Part shown: positions 9,830 through 19,964 of the stretch, in pieces
Layout of the letters: every line of letters begins with the position of its first letter
How positions within the stretch are numbered: the stretch's first letter is position 1
Assembly (NCBI GenBank): GCA_014802175.1
Contig: JAAVCU010000018.1
Span: 71,741-135,740 of the forward strand
Length of the DNA stretch: 64,000 nt
Origin: Bacteroides sp.
Lineage (GTDB): Bacteria > Bacteroidota > Bacteroidia > Bacteroidales > Muribaculaceae
Direction: 5' to 3'
Position numbers and translations under genes: made by a program
The notes under the pieces: model-generated
Database searches by the model: none
What the model was told of the DNA's origin: nothing
The model's input: the letters and a program-made list of their open reading frames with translations, nothing else

Positions 9830-12034
9830 ATGATACAAATAGTAGAAAAACGTGACGGCCGAATTGTAGGCTATAATGAGGAAAAGATTAAAGCAGCTAT
9901 CAGAAAAGCCATGCTCACCACTGAAGTTGGAGAAGATGAATCGCTGATTCAGAAGATTACCGATCGCGTGGGCATGAATGGCAAGGATCGAATGACTGTG
10001 GAGGAAATTCAGGATCGTGTTGAAATCGAACTGATGAAATCCGCAAGAAAGGATGTTGCGAAAAGATACATCGCTTATCGTGACAAAAGATCTATTGCGC
10101 GCAGAGCCAAGACTCGCGATATGTTCCTCGAGATTATTGAGGCTAAAAATAATGATATCACACGTGAGAACGCAAACATGAATACCGACTCCCCTGCCGG
10201 TATGATGATGAAGTTTGCGAGTGAGACAACAAAGCCTTTCGTCGACGACTATTTGTTAAGTGCTGAAGTGAAAACTGCAGTTAAAAATAACTACCTGCAT
10301 ATTCACGATAAAGATTATTACCCCACAAAGAGTCTGACTTGCGTGCAGCATCCTCTTGACAGGATTTTGCAAAACGGCTTCGTTGCTGGCCATGGAGAGT
10401 CAAGACCTGCGAAGAGAATTGAAACAGCAAGCGTAATTGCTTGTATATCCCTGGAAACGGCTCAGAATGAGATGCACGGAGGGCAGGCAATCCCTGCATT
10501 TGATTTCTATCTTGCTCCGTTTGTAAGAAACTCCTTTATTGAAGAAATTAAGAATCTGGAACAGCTCACAGGCTCTGATCTCTCACATTTATATAATAAG
10601 GAGCTTAAAGATTTCTTGAAGCGTGACCTGTCAGTTCTTGAGGGGGAGGAACGTCTTTTGCAGCATGCGGTTAACAAGACTGTAGAAAGGGTTCATCAGT
10701 CGATGGAAGCTTTCATTCACAATATGAATACCATTCACTCTCGTGGTGGCAATCAGGTTGTGTTCTCTTCTATAAATTATGGTACAGATACATCAGCCGA
10801 GGGACGGTGTGTGATACGTGAACTGCTGAATTCCACTTACGAAGGGGTTGGAAACGGAGCTACCGCAATCTTCCCTATTCAGATCTGGAAAAAGAAGAGA
10901 GGCGTAAGTTATCTACCAGAGGATCCGAATTATGACCTTTATAAACTTGCCTGTAAAGTCACAGCCCGCAGATTCTTCCCCAATTTTGTTAATCTCGATG
11001 CCACATTCAATCAGCATGAGAAATGGAGGGCAGACGATCCGGAAAGATACAAATATGAGGTGGCTACAATGGGCTGCAGAACTCGTGTTTTCGAAAACCG
11101 TTATGGAGAAAAGACCTCTATCGGGCGAGGCAACATATCTTTCTCTACAATCAACATTGTGAGAATAGCCATCGAGCTTATGGGCATCAAGGATAAGGAG
11201 GAGCGTATAACCCGTTTCTTCGAGAAACTTGATGAGGTTCTTGATATAACCGCACTGCAGCTCGAAGAGAGATTCAATTTCCAGAAGACAGCGCTGGCAA
11301 AGCAGTTCCCGTTGGTGATGGGTGTATTGTGGAACGGCGCGGATCAACTTAGTCCCAACGAGACAATTGAGCCGGTCATCAATCAGGGCACACTGGGAAT
11401 AGGGTTCATTGGCCTTGCAGAGTGTCTGATTGCACTCGTCGGTAAACATCACGGAGAAAGTGATGAGGCGCAGGCGCTTGGACTGAAGATAGTTCGCCAT
11501 ATGCGAAGCCGTGTGAATGAATATTCGGAGAAATATGGACATAATTTCTCTGTGTTGGCAACTCCGGCTGAAGGACTTTCCGGCAAGTTTACAAAGAAAG
11601 ATCGCAAATCATTCGGAGTAATACCGGGTATTACGGATAAGGACTATTATACCAATTCAAACCACGTGCCGGTTTACTATCACTGTTCACCGCGTCACAA
11701 AGCCAAGATCGAGGCTCCATACCATGAACTTACAGGTGGAGGACATATCTTCTACGTAGAGATAGATGGTGACGCCACTCACAACGAGGAATCGATCATG
11801 CAGATTGTAGACCTGATGGATAAATACAATATGGGTTACAGCTCCGTGAACCATAATCGTAACCATTGTCCTAAATGTGGATATGAAAATGCACTGCAGG
11901 ATGAGCATCACTGTCCGAAATGCGGCACACCGTTTGAGACTATCCAACGAATCACCGGCTATCTTGTCGGCACTACCGACAGATGGAATTCCGGTAAGCT
12001 TGCCGAATTGAAAGATCGAGTTGTTCACGACTAA
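9830..12034 (+). CDS. nrdD: Anaerobic ribonucleoside-triphosphate reductase
   Basis: ATP-cone N-terminus, CxxC...CxxC zinc site (CPKCGYENALQDEHHCPKCG), glycyl radical region RITGYLVGTTDRWNSGKLAELKDRV. Confidence 0.97.
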   Translation: MIQIVEKRDGRIVGYNEEKIKAAIRKAMLTTEVGEDESLIQKITDRVGMNGKDRMTVEEIQDRVEIELMKSARKDVAKRYIAYRDKRSIARRAKTRDMFLEIIEAKNNDITRENANMNTDSPAGMMMKFASETTKPFVDDYLLSAEVKTAVKNNYLHIHDKDYYPTKSLTCVQHPLDRILQNGFVAGHGESRPAKRIETASVIACISLETAQNEMHGGQAIPAFDFYLAPFVRNSFIEEIKNLEQLTGSDLSHLYNKELKDFLKRDLSVLEGEERLLQHAVNKTVERVHQSMEAFIHNMNTIHSRGGNQVVFSSINYGTDTSAEGRCVIRELLNSTYEGVGNGATAIFPIQIWKKKRGVSYLPEDPNYDLYKLACKVTARRFFPNFVNLDATFNQHEKWRADDPERYKYEVATMGCRTRVFENRYGEKTSIGRGNISFSTINIVRIAIELMGIKDKEERITRFFEKLDEVLDITALQLEERFNFQKTALAKQFPLVMGVLWNGADQLSPNETIEPVINQGTLGIGFIGLAECLIALVGKHHGESDEAQALGLKIVRHMRSRVNEYSEKYGHNFSVLATPAEGLSGKFTKKDRKSFGVIPGITDKDYYTNSNHVPVYYHCSPRHKAKIEAPYHELTGGGHIFYVEIDGDATHNEESIMQIVDLMDKYNMGYSSVNHNRNHCPKCGYENALQDEHHCPKCGTPFETIQRITGYLVGTTDRWNSGKLAELKDRVVHD

Positions 12035-12043
12035 GCAGTTCCG

Positions 12044-12538
12044 ATGTTGGAAAGAATAAACATACTTGATATAATCCGGGGCACCACAGTTGATGGCCCC
12101 GGATTTCGCACTTCTATATATATAAGTGGATGTAGACACCGTTGCCATGGTTGTCATAATCCTGAATCATGGAGTTTTGAACTTGGCAATGCCATGAGCC
12201 TTGAAGAGATCATGGATATAGTGAAGGAGGAGGATTTTGATGTAACGCTTTCAGGCGGAGATCCTCTGTATCATCCGGACTGGGTAGCGAAACTTTGCGA
12301 TGAGATTCACAAGTTGAATCATACCGTCTGGCTTTATACCGGATTCACGTGGGAAGAGATTATGGATTCACCAATTTTGCTTGAGGCAATAAAACAATGC
12401 GATGTAATTGTTGATTCTCCTTTTATTCTCGAACTCAGGGATACTGACCTCCTATTCAGAGGCTCATCCAATCAGCGTATAATTGATGTCAAGCGGAGCA
12501 TGGACTCAGGTGAAATTATATTATGGCATAGATCCTGA
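12044..12538 (+). CDS. nrdG: Anaerobic RNR-activating radical SAM protein
   Basis: CRHRCHGCHNPESW radical SAM cluster motif; directly downstream of nrdD. Confidence 0.96.
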   Translation: MLERINILDIIRGTTVDGPGFRTSIYISGCRHRCHGCHNPESWSFELGNAMSLEEIMDIVKEEDFDVTLSGGDPLYHPDWVAKLCDEIHKLNHTVWLYTGFTWEEIMDSPILLEAIKQCDVIVDSPFILELRDTDLLFRGSSNQRIIDVKRSMDSGEIILWHRS

Positions 12539-12625
12539 AAAATATGAAAATTCTGTGAACTTTATATAATGCCATTCGTTTTAGATAGTGAGAATACTAA
12601 AAAACACATTATAAAAACTATAACT

Positions 12626-13228
12626 ATGGCAACTACAAAAAGCATTAAAGGTACACAGACCGAGAAAAACATCGTCAACTCATATTTTGCCGAGACTCAG
12701 GCATTCGCTCGTTATACATTCTACGCCGGAATCGCAGATAAGGAGAAATACTTCCCTGTAGGCGTGATTTTCCGCGAGACCGCCGACAATGAGCTTCATC
12801 ATGCAAAAGTGTTCTTGAAGATGCTCGAAAATAACGAACTTGTTGGAGCACCCGGTCTTGATGCCGGTTTCCTTGGCGACACTGCTGCAAACCTTAAAAC
12901 ATCGATCAAAGAGGAAAGCACAGATGGTTACGAATTCTACTACGCTTGCGCAAAGACAGCTCGTGAGGAAGGTTTTGATGACATCGCCACTCACTTCGAA
13001 GCAATCGCAAGTGTTGAGAAAACCCACTGCGAGAGATTCCAGCACTTCCTGGATTTGATTGAATCCAACACGATGTGGAAGCGTGAGAAACCCGTAACCT
13101 GGAGATGTCTCGTTTGCGGATACACAGTGGAAGGCACTGAGCCACCGGTAAAATGTCCCGGTTGCGATCATCCCTATCAGCACTATGTTTGCCTTGAGGA
13201 TGGATTCGCTCCCGCTCCCATGAGCTAA
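12626..13228 (+). CDS. rbr: Rubrerythrin (start chosen at MATTKSIKGTQTEKN rather than the longer ORF start 12569)
   Basis: Ferritin-like diiron domain plus C-terminal rubredoxin CLVCGYTVEGTEPPVKCPGCDHP. Confidence 0.93.
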   Translation: MATTKSIKGTQTEKNIVNSYFAETQAFARYTFYAGIADKEKYFPVGVIFRETADNELHHAKVFLKMLENNELVGAPGLDAGFLGDTAANLKTSIKEESTDGYEFYYACAKTAREEGFDDIATHFEAIASVEKTHCERFQHFLDLIESNTMWKREKPVTWRCLVCGYTVEGTEPPVKCPGCDHPYQHYVCLEDGFAPAPMS

Positions 13229-13252
13229 TTTCGATTATAGAAACAGAATTAT

Positions 13253-13290
13253 GCGATGTGCAGCCTTTAATGGTTGCGCATCGCTTTTTT
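13253..13290 (+). terminator. Rho-independent terminator after rubrerythrin
   Basis: GCGATGTGCAGCC-TTTAAT-GGTTGCGCATCGC then TTTTTT. Confidence 0.9.
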
Positions 13291-13362
13291 ATGGTTGTTA
13301 AAATGGTAATTTTTTTATAAATTTGCAAGTTGAAGTATAAATGAAGAAAAGCCGCAATTAAT

Positions 13363-14331
13363 ATGGGATTTTTCAAGAAACTGTTTTCCAAGAAGGAGAA
13401 AGAGACCCTCGATCAGGGATTACAAAAAACCAAAGAGGGTGTATGGGGTAAGATTACCCGTGCCGTAGCCGGTAAAAATAAAATTGATGATGATGTGCTT
13501 GATTCCCTTGAGGAAGCATTCATCACAAGCGATGTCGGTGTCGATACCACATTAAAAATCATTGACCTCATTCGCGATCGCGTTGCCCGCGACAAATATG
13601 TAGGCAGCGAGGAATTGCGTAATCTCCTTTGCGAAGAGATCTCAGGAATGCTTGAAAAACCGGAGAATGAACAGGATCTCGATGATTTCAAAGTTCCTGA
13701 AAATAATGGTAAGCCATACGTGATAATGGTAGTTGGAGTCAATGGAGTTGGCAAAACCACTACAATAGGTAAACTTGCATATCAATATAAAGCTGCCGGC
13801 AATAAGGTTGTGTTGGGCGCTGCCGATACATTCCGAGCGGCTGCAATCGAACAGCTCGATATCTGGGGCGAGCGTATCGGCGTTCCTGTTATCAAACAGA
13901 AAATGGGCAGTGACCCGGCGGCCGTGGCATTTGATACTCTTTCTTCGGCAAAGGCTCAAGGAGCAGATGTCGTAATTATTGACACAGCAGGCCGACTCCA
14001 TAATAAAATCGGTTTGATGAACGAGCTTACAAAAATCAAGAATGTTATGAAACGTGTGGTGCCCGAAGCGCCTCAGGAGATACTTCTTGTACTCGATGGC
14101 TCTACGGGTCAAAACGCATTTGAGCAAGCTCGCCAGTTTGTTGCTGCAACCGAGGTCAATAACCTTGCTATCACAAAACTTGATGGAACATCAAAAGGTG
14201 GAGTGGTGATTGGAATCAGCGATCAATTTAAAATCCCGGTTAAATATATCGGTCTCGGAGAGGGTAAGGAAGATTTGCAGATTTTCCATCCCAAAGAATT
14301 CGTAACATCGTTGTTCGGTAACGCTATTTAA
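13363..14331 (+). CDS. ftsY: Signal recognition particle receptor FtsY
   Basis: SRP GTPase motifs [49 protein letters not shown]. Confidence 0.97.
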   Translation: MGFFKKLFSKKEKETLDQGLQKTKEGVWGKITRAVAGKNKIDDDVLDSLEEAFITSDVGVDTTLKIIDLIRDRVARDKYVGSEELRNLLCEEISGMLEKPENEQDLDDFKVPENNGKPYVIMVVGVNGVGKTTTIGKLAYQYKAAGNKVVLGAADTFRAAAIEQLDIWGERIGVPVIKQKMGSDPAAVAFDTLSSAKAQGADVVIIDTAGRLHNKIGLMNELTKIKNVMKRVVPEAPQEILLVLDGSTGQNAFEQARQFVAATEVNNLAITKLDGTSKGGVVIGISDQFKIPVKYIGLGEGKEDLQIFHPKEFVTSLFGNAI

Positions 14332-14348
14332 CTAATCAATTTCTTGCA

Positions 14349-15647
14349 ATGATTAAAAACAGAATCGACATCATCACCATGGGCTGTTCAAAGAATCTTA
14401 TTGATTCGGAGAGGATTATCCGCAGGCTTGAAGCCAAAGGTTACACCGTGGCTCATGATCCGGAAATTCCGGAAGGAGAATATGTGGTTGTGAACACTTG
14501 TGGTTTTATTGCCGATGCCAAGGAGGAGTCGATAGAGATGATTCTTGATCTTGCAGAGAAGAAGAATGAGGAGAAAATCGGAAAGATCGTGGCAATGGGA
14601 TGCCTTACGGAAAGATACAAGAACGACCTTGCATCCGAGATTCCGGAAATTGATATAATGCTCGGTAAATTTGACTGGAACTCATTTATCGATTCTTTGC
14701 CGGATATAACAAAAGCCGAGACTGTAAAGAATTGGGAACGAACGCTGACCACTCCCCCACACTCTGCATATCTGAAAATTTCTGAAGGTTGCAATCGGTT
14801 CTGTGCATTCTGCGCGATACCATTGATTACCGGACGTCATAAGTCGCGTCCGATAGAAGAGATTCTTGATGAAACGAAGTCATTGGTGGCTAAAGGTGTC
14901 AGGGAATTTAATGTGATTGCCCAGGATCTTTCCTCTTATGGTCTTGATCTATACAACACTCATAAACTTCCTGAGCTAATCGACAGAATGGCTGAAATCC
15001 CCGGTGTTGAATGGATAAGGCTTCATTATGCTTATCCAGCCGATTTCCCTTACGAGATATTGGATGTTATGGCACGCCATGACAATGTGTGCAAATACAT
15101 TGATATCGCCCTGCAACATATATCGGATAAGGTTCTGGATAATATGCGTCGGCATATTACAGGAAAAGAAACCATTGATCTGATTAATGAGATGCGCCGG
15201 CGCGTTCCCGATATCAAGATACGCACCACTCTTATGGTTGGCTTCCCCGGTGAGGGAGAGAAAGAATTCGAGGAGCTGCTCGAATTTGTCAAATCAATGA
15301 AGATAGACCGCATGGGTGCTTTTGCATATTCGGAAGAAGATGACACCTGGGCAGCAAAAAATCTTGAAGACAATGTTCCTCAGGATGTTAAAGAGAAACG
15401 TCTGGAAATTCTAATGGAGGCTCAAACTGAAGTCTATGAGGAGAAAAACCGTGATATGATCGGTAAAACGGTAAGACTCATTGTGGATGAAATAGATGGA
15501 GACACAAGAATTTGCCGTTCTCAATGGGATAGTCCGGAAGTCGATATGAATTATTATGTGTCCGGATCAGATGCAAAACCTGGAGATTTCATAATGGCAA
15601 AAATCACTGGCGACGAATTGTATGAATATTACGCAGAAGCATTATAG
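14349..15647 (+). CDS. rimO: Ribosomal protein S12 methylthiotransferase RimO
   Basis: MTTase N domain, radical SAM CNRFCAFCAIP, TRAM-like C-terminus. Confidence 0.96.
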   Translation: MIKNRIDIITMGCSKNLIDSERIIRRLEAKGYTVAHDPEIPEGEYVVVNTCGFIADAKEESIEMILDLAEKKNEEKIGKIVAMGCLTERYKNDLASEIPEIDIMLGKFDWNSFIDSLPDITKAETVKNWERTLTTPPHSAYLKISEGCNRFCAFCAIPLITGRHKSRPIEEILDETKSLVAKGVREFNVIAQDLSSYGLDLYNTHKLPELIDRMAEIPGVEWIRLHYAYPADFPYEILDVMARHDNVCKYIDIALQHISDKVLDNMRRHITGKETIDLINEMRRRVPDIKIRTTLMVGFPGEGEKEFEELLEFVKSMKIDRMGAFAYSEEDDTWAAKNLEDNVPQDVKEKRLEILMEAQTEVYEEKNRDMIGKTVRLIVDEIDGDTRICRSQWDSPEVDMNYYVSGSDAKPGDFIMAKITGDELYEYYAEAL

Positions 15648-16644
15648 TTTTTGTGCATATCGATTACCCGGTGCTGATGTGGTTCGATTGCGAAGGGGTG
15701 TGACTCGCAAAGGTTTTCACCCCGGCTTCGTTATCGCACCCTTTGATATGTCGGGTAATGTTTATACAATTTCAGATACAGAGGAAACCTCATGGACAGA
15801 AATAAGTAATATTCTGCATACGGCTGACTTCGGAGTGGCTGAATATCCGTTTCCTGAAGTGAGTACATCTAAGGTAGAACACGCCGATGAGGTTGCGGGC
15901 ATAAAAAACTTTATTTCAGGAAATCATGATAAAAAGGTTATCGCTTCTCGGATTATTTTGAAAAACGATTCAATCGATATCAAACGTTCGTTTCTCAATT
16001 TGGAACGGGCATATCCGCAAGCATTTGTTTTCCTCTTTTTCTCTCCCGAAACCGGCGGATGGATAGGAGCCTCTCCCGAGCTGCTGCTTGAATCAAGCAA
16101 TTCTGAGCTTAGCACGTATGCACTTGCAGGTACCAGGTCGGCAGGAACCGATGCTGCCTGGGATGAGAAAAATCTCAAGGAGCAAAGAATCGTCTGCAAT
16201 TACATTATCAATGTTTTTAAGTCAAATGGGCTTACTCCGATTTGTTCTGAAATTGAGACAAAAGAGGCAGGAAACGTAGAGCATTTGCTCAATAAAATTT
16301 CCGCATCAAGACAGAGCACAACGGATATAAATAAATTAGTTATAAACCTCTCTCCTACTCCTGCATTATCCGGCTACCCCAAAGAGGAGGCAATGAAACT
16401 TATTTCAGAAATTGAGCATCAGCCTCGGGGATTTTATGGTGGGTTCATTGGTCCGTATGATAATGATGAAGATTTCACATTCTTTGTGAATCTTCGTTCC
16501 ATCAGATTTACAGATAGAGGATATTACATGCAAGTAGGAGGCGGAATAACTGCCTTGTCTAATCCGGACGATGAGTGGATGGAAACTGAAAACAAATCAT
16601 TATCCATTCTTCGAAAACTCATTTTATATGGAAACAAACAGTAA
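15622..16644 (+). CDS. Isochorismate synthase-type chorismate-binding enzyme
   Basis: Chorismate-binding domain (GWIGASPELLLE, LSTYALAGTRSAGTD, RGFYGGFIGPYD). Confidence 0.85.
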   Translation: MNITQKHYSFCAYRLPGADVVRLRRGVTRKGFHPGFVIAPFDMSGNVYTISDTEETSWTEISNILHTADFGVAEYPFPEVSTSKVEHADEVAGIKNFISGNHDKKVIASRIILKNDSIDIKRSFLNLERAYPQAFVFLFFSPETGGWIGASPELLLESSNSELSTYALAGTRSAGTDAAWDEKNLKEQRIVCNYIINVFKSNGLTPICSEIETKEAGNVEHLLNKISASRQSTTDINKLVINLSPTPALSGYPKEEAMKLISEIEHQPRGFYGGFIGPYDNDEDFTFFVNLRSIRFTDRGYYMQVGGGITALSNPDDEWMETENKSLSILRKLILYGNKQ

Positions 16645-16678
16645 TATAATGAAATAAATATTTACTAATAAATATAAT

Positions 16679-18733
16679 ATGAAAGTAAAAGTTCTATTAT
16701 CAGGTGTTTGCTTAGGCTTGTGTATAGCCGGAGTGAATGCGCAGAATGCCCCTAAAGAGCATCTCAAGAGTCTTAGTGCTGATGGAATTGACAACACCAT
16801 TTCACCAAAGAAAGATTTCTACAATCACGTAAACAAGAAATGGATGGAGGCACATCCCCTTTCAGCCGAATACTCACGTTACGGACAGTTCAATATCCTT
16901 AACGATTCAAGCAATAATCGCGTGCGTCGGATTGTAACCGGACTGGCAGCGACAAACCCTGCCCCCGGCACTGATGCTTTCAAGATTGCTACCATCTATG
17001 AAGCAGGCATGGATTCTGTAAGGAGAAATGCTCTCGGCGCTGCTCCGATTCAAGCAGATCTTGCTAAGATTGAGAATACTCCTGCATCTGGAATGACAGA
17101 TCTTTTCCTCTGGATGCATAAGAATTATGGTTCTCCGTTGGTGGGTATTGGTCCGATGGAGGATCTGGCCAACAGTAATGAGTATGCAATGTATGTTTCC
17201 GGTGCATCTCTTGGTCTTGGCGACCGCGATTATTACCTGCTTAATGATAAGCGCAACAAGGATGTTCGTGCGGCTTACACGAAGTTGATAGAAACTGAAA
17301 TGCAGCTTGCCGGTTATTCCAAGAAAGATTCCAAACGAATTGCCAAGAACGTCCTGAAGATCGAGACTCTTCTTGCAGATTCAACATGGACCCGCGAAGA
17401 GAGCCGCAACATCCCCGCAATGTACAATCCCAGAACTATCGAGCAGCTTAAAGAGGCTTATCCTGCATTCCCTTGGGACAGATTCTTTATCGAGACTATG
17501 GGAATCGAGACTCCCGAGACTCTTATCGTTGCCACACCTAACACTGTTCTTCAGGGTAATACGCTTATGAGTTCACTCTCAGATCGCGAAAAGAAAGACC
17601 TTTATCTTTGGGATTATGTCAGCAGCGCAGCCCCCTATCTTAGCGATGATTTCGCTGACGCTTCGTTTGAATTTCAGAAAGTGTTCAGCGGTGTTGAGCA
17701 GCAGCGTCCGCGCTGGAAGAAAGCACTTGGAGTTGCAGAAGGAATCATGGGTGAAGGTATCGGTAAGCTTTACGTAGAACAGTATTTCCCCGAGAGTTCA
17801 AAAATTTATATGGAAGGTCTTGTCGAGAATCTTCGCAATTCACTTGGCAAACACATCATCAATCTTCCCTGGATGAGTGACGACACCAAAGTGCAGGCAA
17901 TGAAGAAACTCAATGCCATTACAGTGAAGATCGGTTATCCCGATAACTGGAAAGACTATTCCAAGCTTGAAATCGATCCTTCTCTATCATATTGGGAAAA
18001 TATCCACAACGCACATATGTGGGCTCAGGATCGTGAACTTGAGAAATGGGGCAAACCTGTTGACAAAACTGAATGGGGAATGACTCCGCAGACAATCAAC
18101 GCCTACTATAATCCGCTGAATAACGAAATCGTTTTCCCTGCCGGAATTCTTCAGGCACCTTTCTATGATCCTGCGTCAAGCGATGCTGAGAACTATGGTG
18201 GTATCGGAGTAGTAATCGGTCATGAGCTCACTCACGGTTTCGATGATCAGGGCTGTAACTTCGATGCGTCGGGTAACATGGTTAACTGGTGGACTCCGGA
18301 GGATGCAGAAGCGTTCCAGAGCCTTACACAAGGTCTCGTTAACCAGTTCAACGCCGTTGAGGTTCTTCCCGGTCTTAATGCAAATGGCGCGTTTACCTTA
18401 GGTGAAAATATTGCAGACCAGGGTGGTCTTCGCGTTGCATACACCGCCTTCCTTGACTCACAGAAGCAGAAAGGTGTGGATGTTACTTCTGAGGAAGCAA
18501 AGATCGATGGATTTGATCCTATCCAGGTGTTCTACCTTAACTTCGCTAACCTCTGGGCAAATAATATCCGCCAGGAGGAGATTCGTTCACTCACCACAGG
18601 TGACCCCCACTCGCTTGGAATCAACCGTGTTAACGTCTCGTTGCGCAACCTCGAACCGTTCTTCAAAGCGTTCGGTATCACCGCAGGCGATGAGATGTTC
18701 CGTCCGGTTGAAGAGCGTGTGATTATCTGGTAA
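16679..18733 (+). CDS. M13 family (neprilysin/PepO-like) metallopeptidase, exported
   Basis: Signal peptide, HExxH in VVIGHELTHGFDDQGCNFD, GENIADQGG. Confidence 0.95.
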   Translation: MKVKVLLSGVCLGLCIAGVNAQNAPKEHLKSLSADGIDNTISPKKDFYNHVNKKWMEAHPLSAEYSRYGQFNILNDSSNNRVRRIVTGLAATNPAPGTDAFKIATIYEAGMDSVRRNALGAAPIQADLAKIENTPASGMTDLFLWMHKNYGSPLVGIGPMEDLANSNEYAMYVSGASLGLGDRDYYLLNDKRNKDVRAAYTKLIETEMQLAGYSKKDSKRIAKNVLKIETLLADSTWTREESRNIPAMYNPRTIEQLKEAYPAFPWDRFFIETMGIETPETLIVATPNTVLQGNTLMSSLSDREKKDLYLWDYVSSAAPYLSDDFADASFEFQKVFSGVEQQRPRWKKALGVAEGIMGEGIGKLYVEQYFPESSKIYMEGLVENLRNSLGKHIINLPWMSDDTKVQAMKKLNAITVKIGYPDNWKDYSKLEIDPSLSYWENIHNAHMWAQDRELEKWGKPVDKTEWGMTPQTINAYYNPLNNEIVFPAGILQAPFYDPASSDAENYGGIGVVIGHELTHGFDDQGCNFDASGNMVNWWTPEDAEAFQSLTQGLVNQFNAVEVLPGLNANGAFTLGENIADQGGLRVAYTAFLDSQKQKGVDVTSEEAKIDGFDPIQVFYLNFANLWANNIRQEEIRSLTTGDPHSLGINRVNVSLRNLEPFFKAFGITAGDEMFRPVEERVIIW

Positions 18734-18746
18734 CACCTTATGAATC

Positions 18747-19610
18747 ATGAATAAATTAAGGAACTCAATTCTCACCGCACTTGCGATGATATCATTATTT
18801 TCTCTCGCTTCCTGCGGATCCATAAACGGAAGTAAGAATTATAACATGTCGGTAGGTGAAACGGTGATGGCATCAGGCAATATCATTACAAATAATATGA
18901 TAGTTAAGTCTGATTTCAGTGCTATCTCTATTCCAAGTATTGTTGATGTTGTTGTTAAGCAGGGCGATACACCTGAGATTAATATCAAAGGATCAGACAA
19001 TCTCTTAAAGTATTGTAGTGCTTCTGTTAAGAAAGGGATACTTACCGTTGCATTGAATAAAGAAGCTGATAATATCAATTTTAATAAATTTGATGTTGTA
19101 GTCTATGTAACGGTAAAGGAGCTTTCTTCAATAATGATACAAGGCACCGGTGATGTCAAATTTGAAGGTGAGTTCAAAACTCCTGAATTATCTTTGAATA
19201 TTCATGGCACGGGCGACATTAAAATTCCTTCTTTCAAGGGGTATAAACTTAAAGCCGCCATATATGGAACCGGAGATATTAAGATGAGGGCTAATTGCGT
19301 TACTGCCGATCTATCTGTCGCCGGAACAGGAGATATCGATGCTGAGCTTAAAGGAGTTGAGGATCTTAAAGCATCAGTTACCGGCACCGGTGATATAACG
19401 CTGTATGGTGATACTAAAAAAGCCACATACGCCGTTACGGGGACCGGAGAGATCGAAGCAAAGAAAATGATTGCCGGCTTCGTTCACGCAACCTCCACCG
19501 GAACAGGAGATATCGAATGTTATGCCACTGACTATTTTCACGGAATTCAGTCATCTACAGCTAAACTGAAGTGTCATGGAAATCCGCCCAAAATGGAATT
19601 GATCAAGTAG
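18747..19610 (+). CDS. GIN-domain (DUF2807) lipoprotein
   Basis: Lipobox LASCGS; seven GTGDI/GTGEI-type beta repeats. Confidence 0.88.
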   Translation: MNKLRNSILTALAMISLFSLASCGSINGSKNYNMSVGETVMASGNIITNNMIVKSDFSAISIPSIVDVVVKQGDTPEINIKGSDNLLKYCSASVKKGILTVALNKEADNINFNKFDVVVYVTVKELSSIMIQGTGDVKFEGEFKTPELSLNIHGTGDIKIPSFKGYKLKAAIYGTGDIKMRANCVTADLSVAGTGDIDAELKGVEDLKASVTGTGDITLYGDTKKATYAVTGTGEIEAKKMIAGFVHATSTGTGDIECYATDYFHGIQSSTAKLKCHGNPPKMELIK

Positions 19611-19630
19611 GAAAATATTCTCTAATCATT

Positions 19631-19663
19631 TAGGGGAATCGTAGTCAAAATACGATTCCCCTA
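19631..19663 (+). terminator. Rho-independent terminator
   Basis: TAGGGGAATCGTA-GTCAAAA-TACGATTCCCCTA followed by AATTTTAT. Confidence 0.85.
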
Positions 19664-19717
19664 AATTTTATACTGAGAGAAGTAATGTCTTAATTATGAA
19701 TTACGGATTTTTTTCAC

Positions 19718-19725
19718 TAATTTTG
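19718..19725 (+). promoter_or_regulatory. Candidate -7 element upstream of the transporter gene
   Basis: TAATTTTG; a second candidate TATCTTTG lies at 19905-19912. Confidence 0.35.
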
Positions 19726-19964
19726 CAGAGAATTTGTTTCAAAGTAGGTTTGAGAAATCAGATGATGGTTAATATGTGAATTCGAGAGAGACAAAGATTC
19801 CGTTTTGTAAGAATATTCGCTCTCAATTCATATTTAATTTTCTGATAGTGCTGACTAATTTTGAAAATTTACTTACTATTCAAAGCGTTTTCCAATACGG
19901 TTCATATCTTTGATGCTGAAAGTATTGATTTAGGTCCCGAAAATTTTCAATAACCCTAATATTT

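Noticed and set aside
10913-11542. Antisense 209-aa ORF within nrdD
   Set aside because: Shadow ORF opposite a strongly conserved coding sequence. No recognisable protein features.
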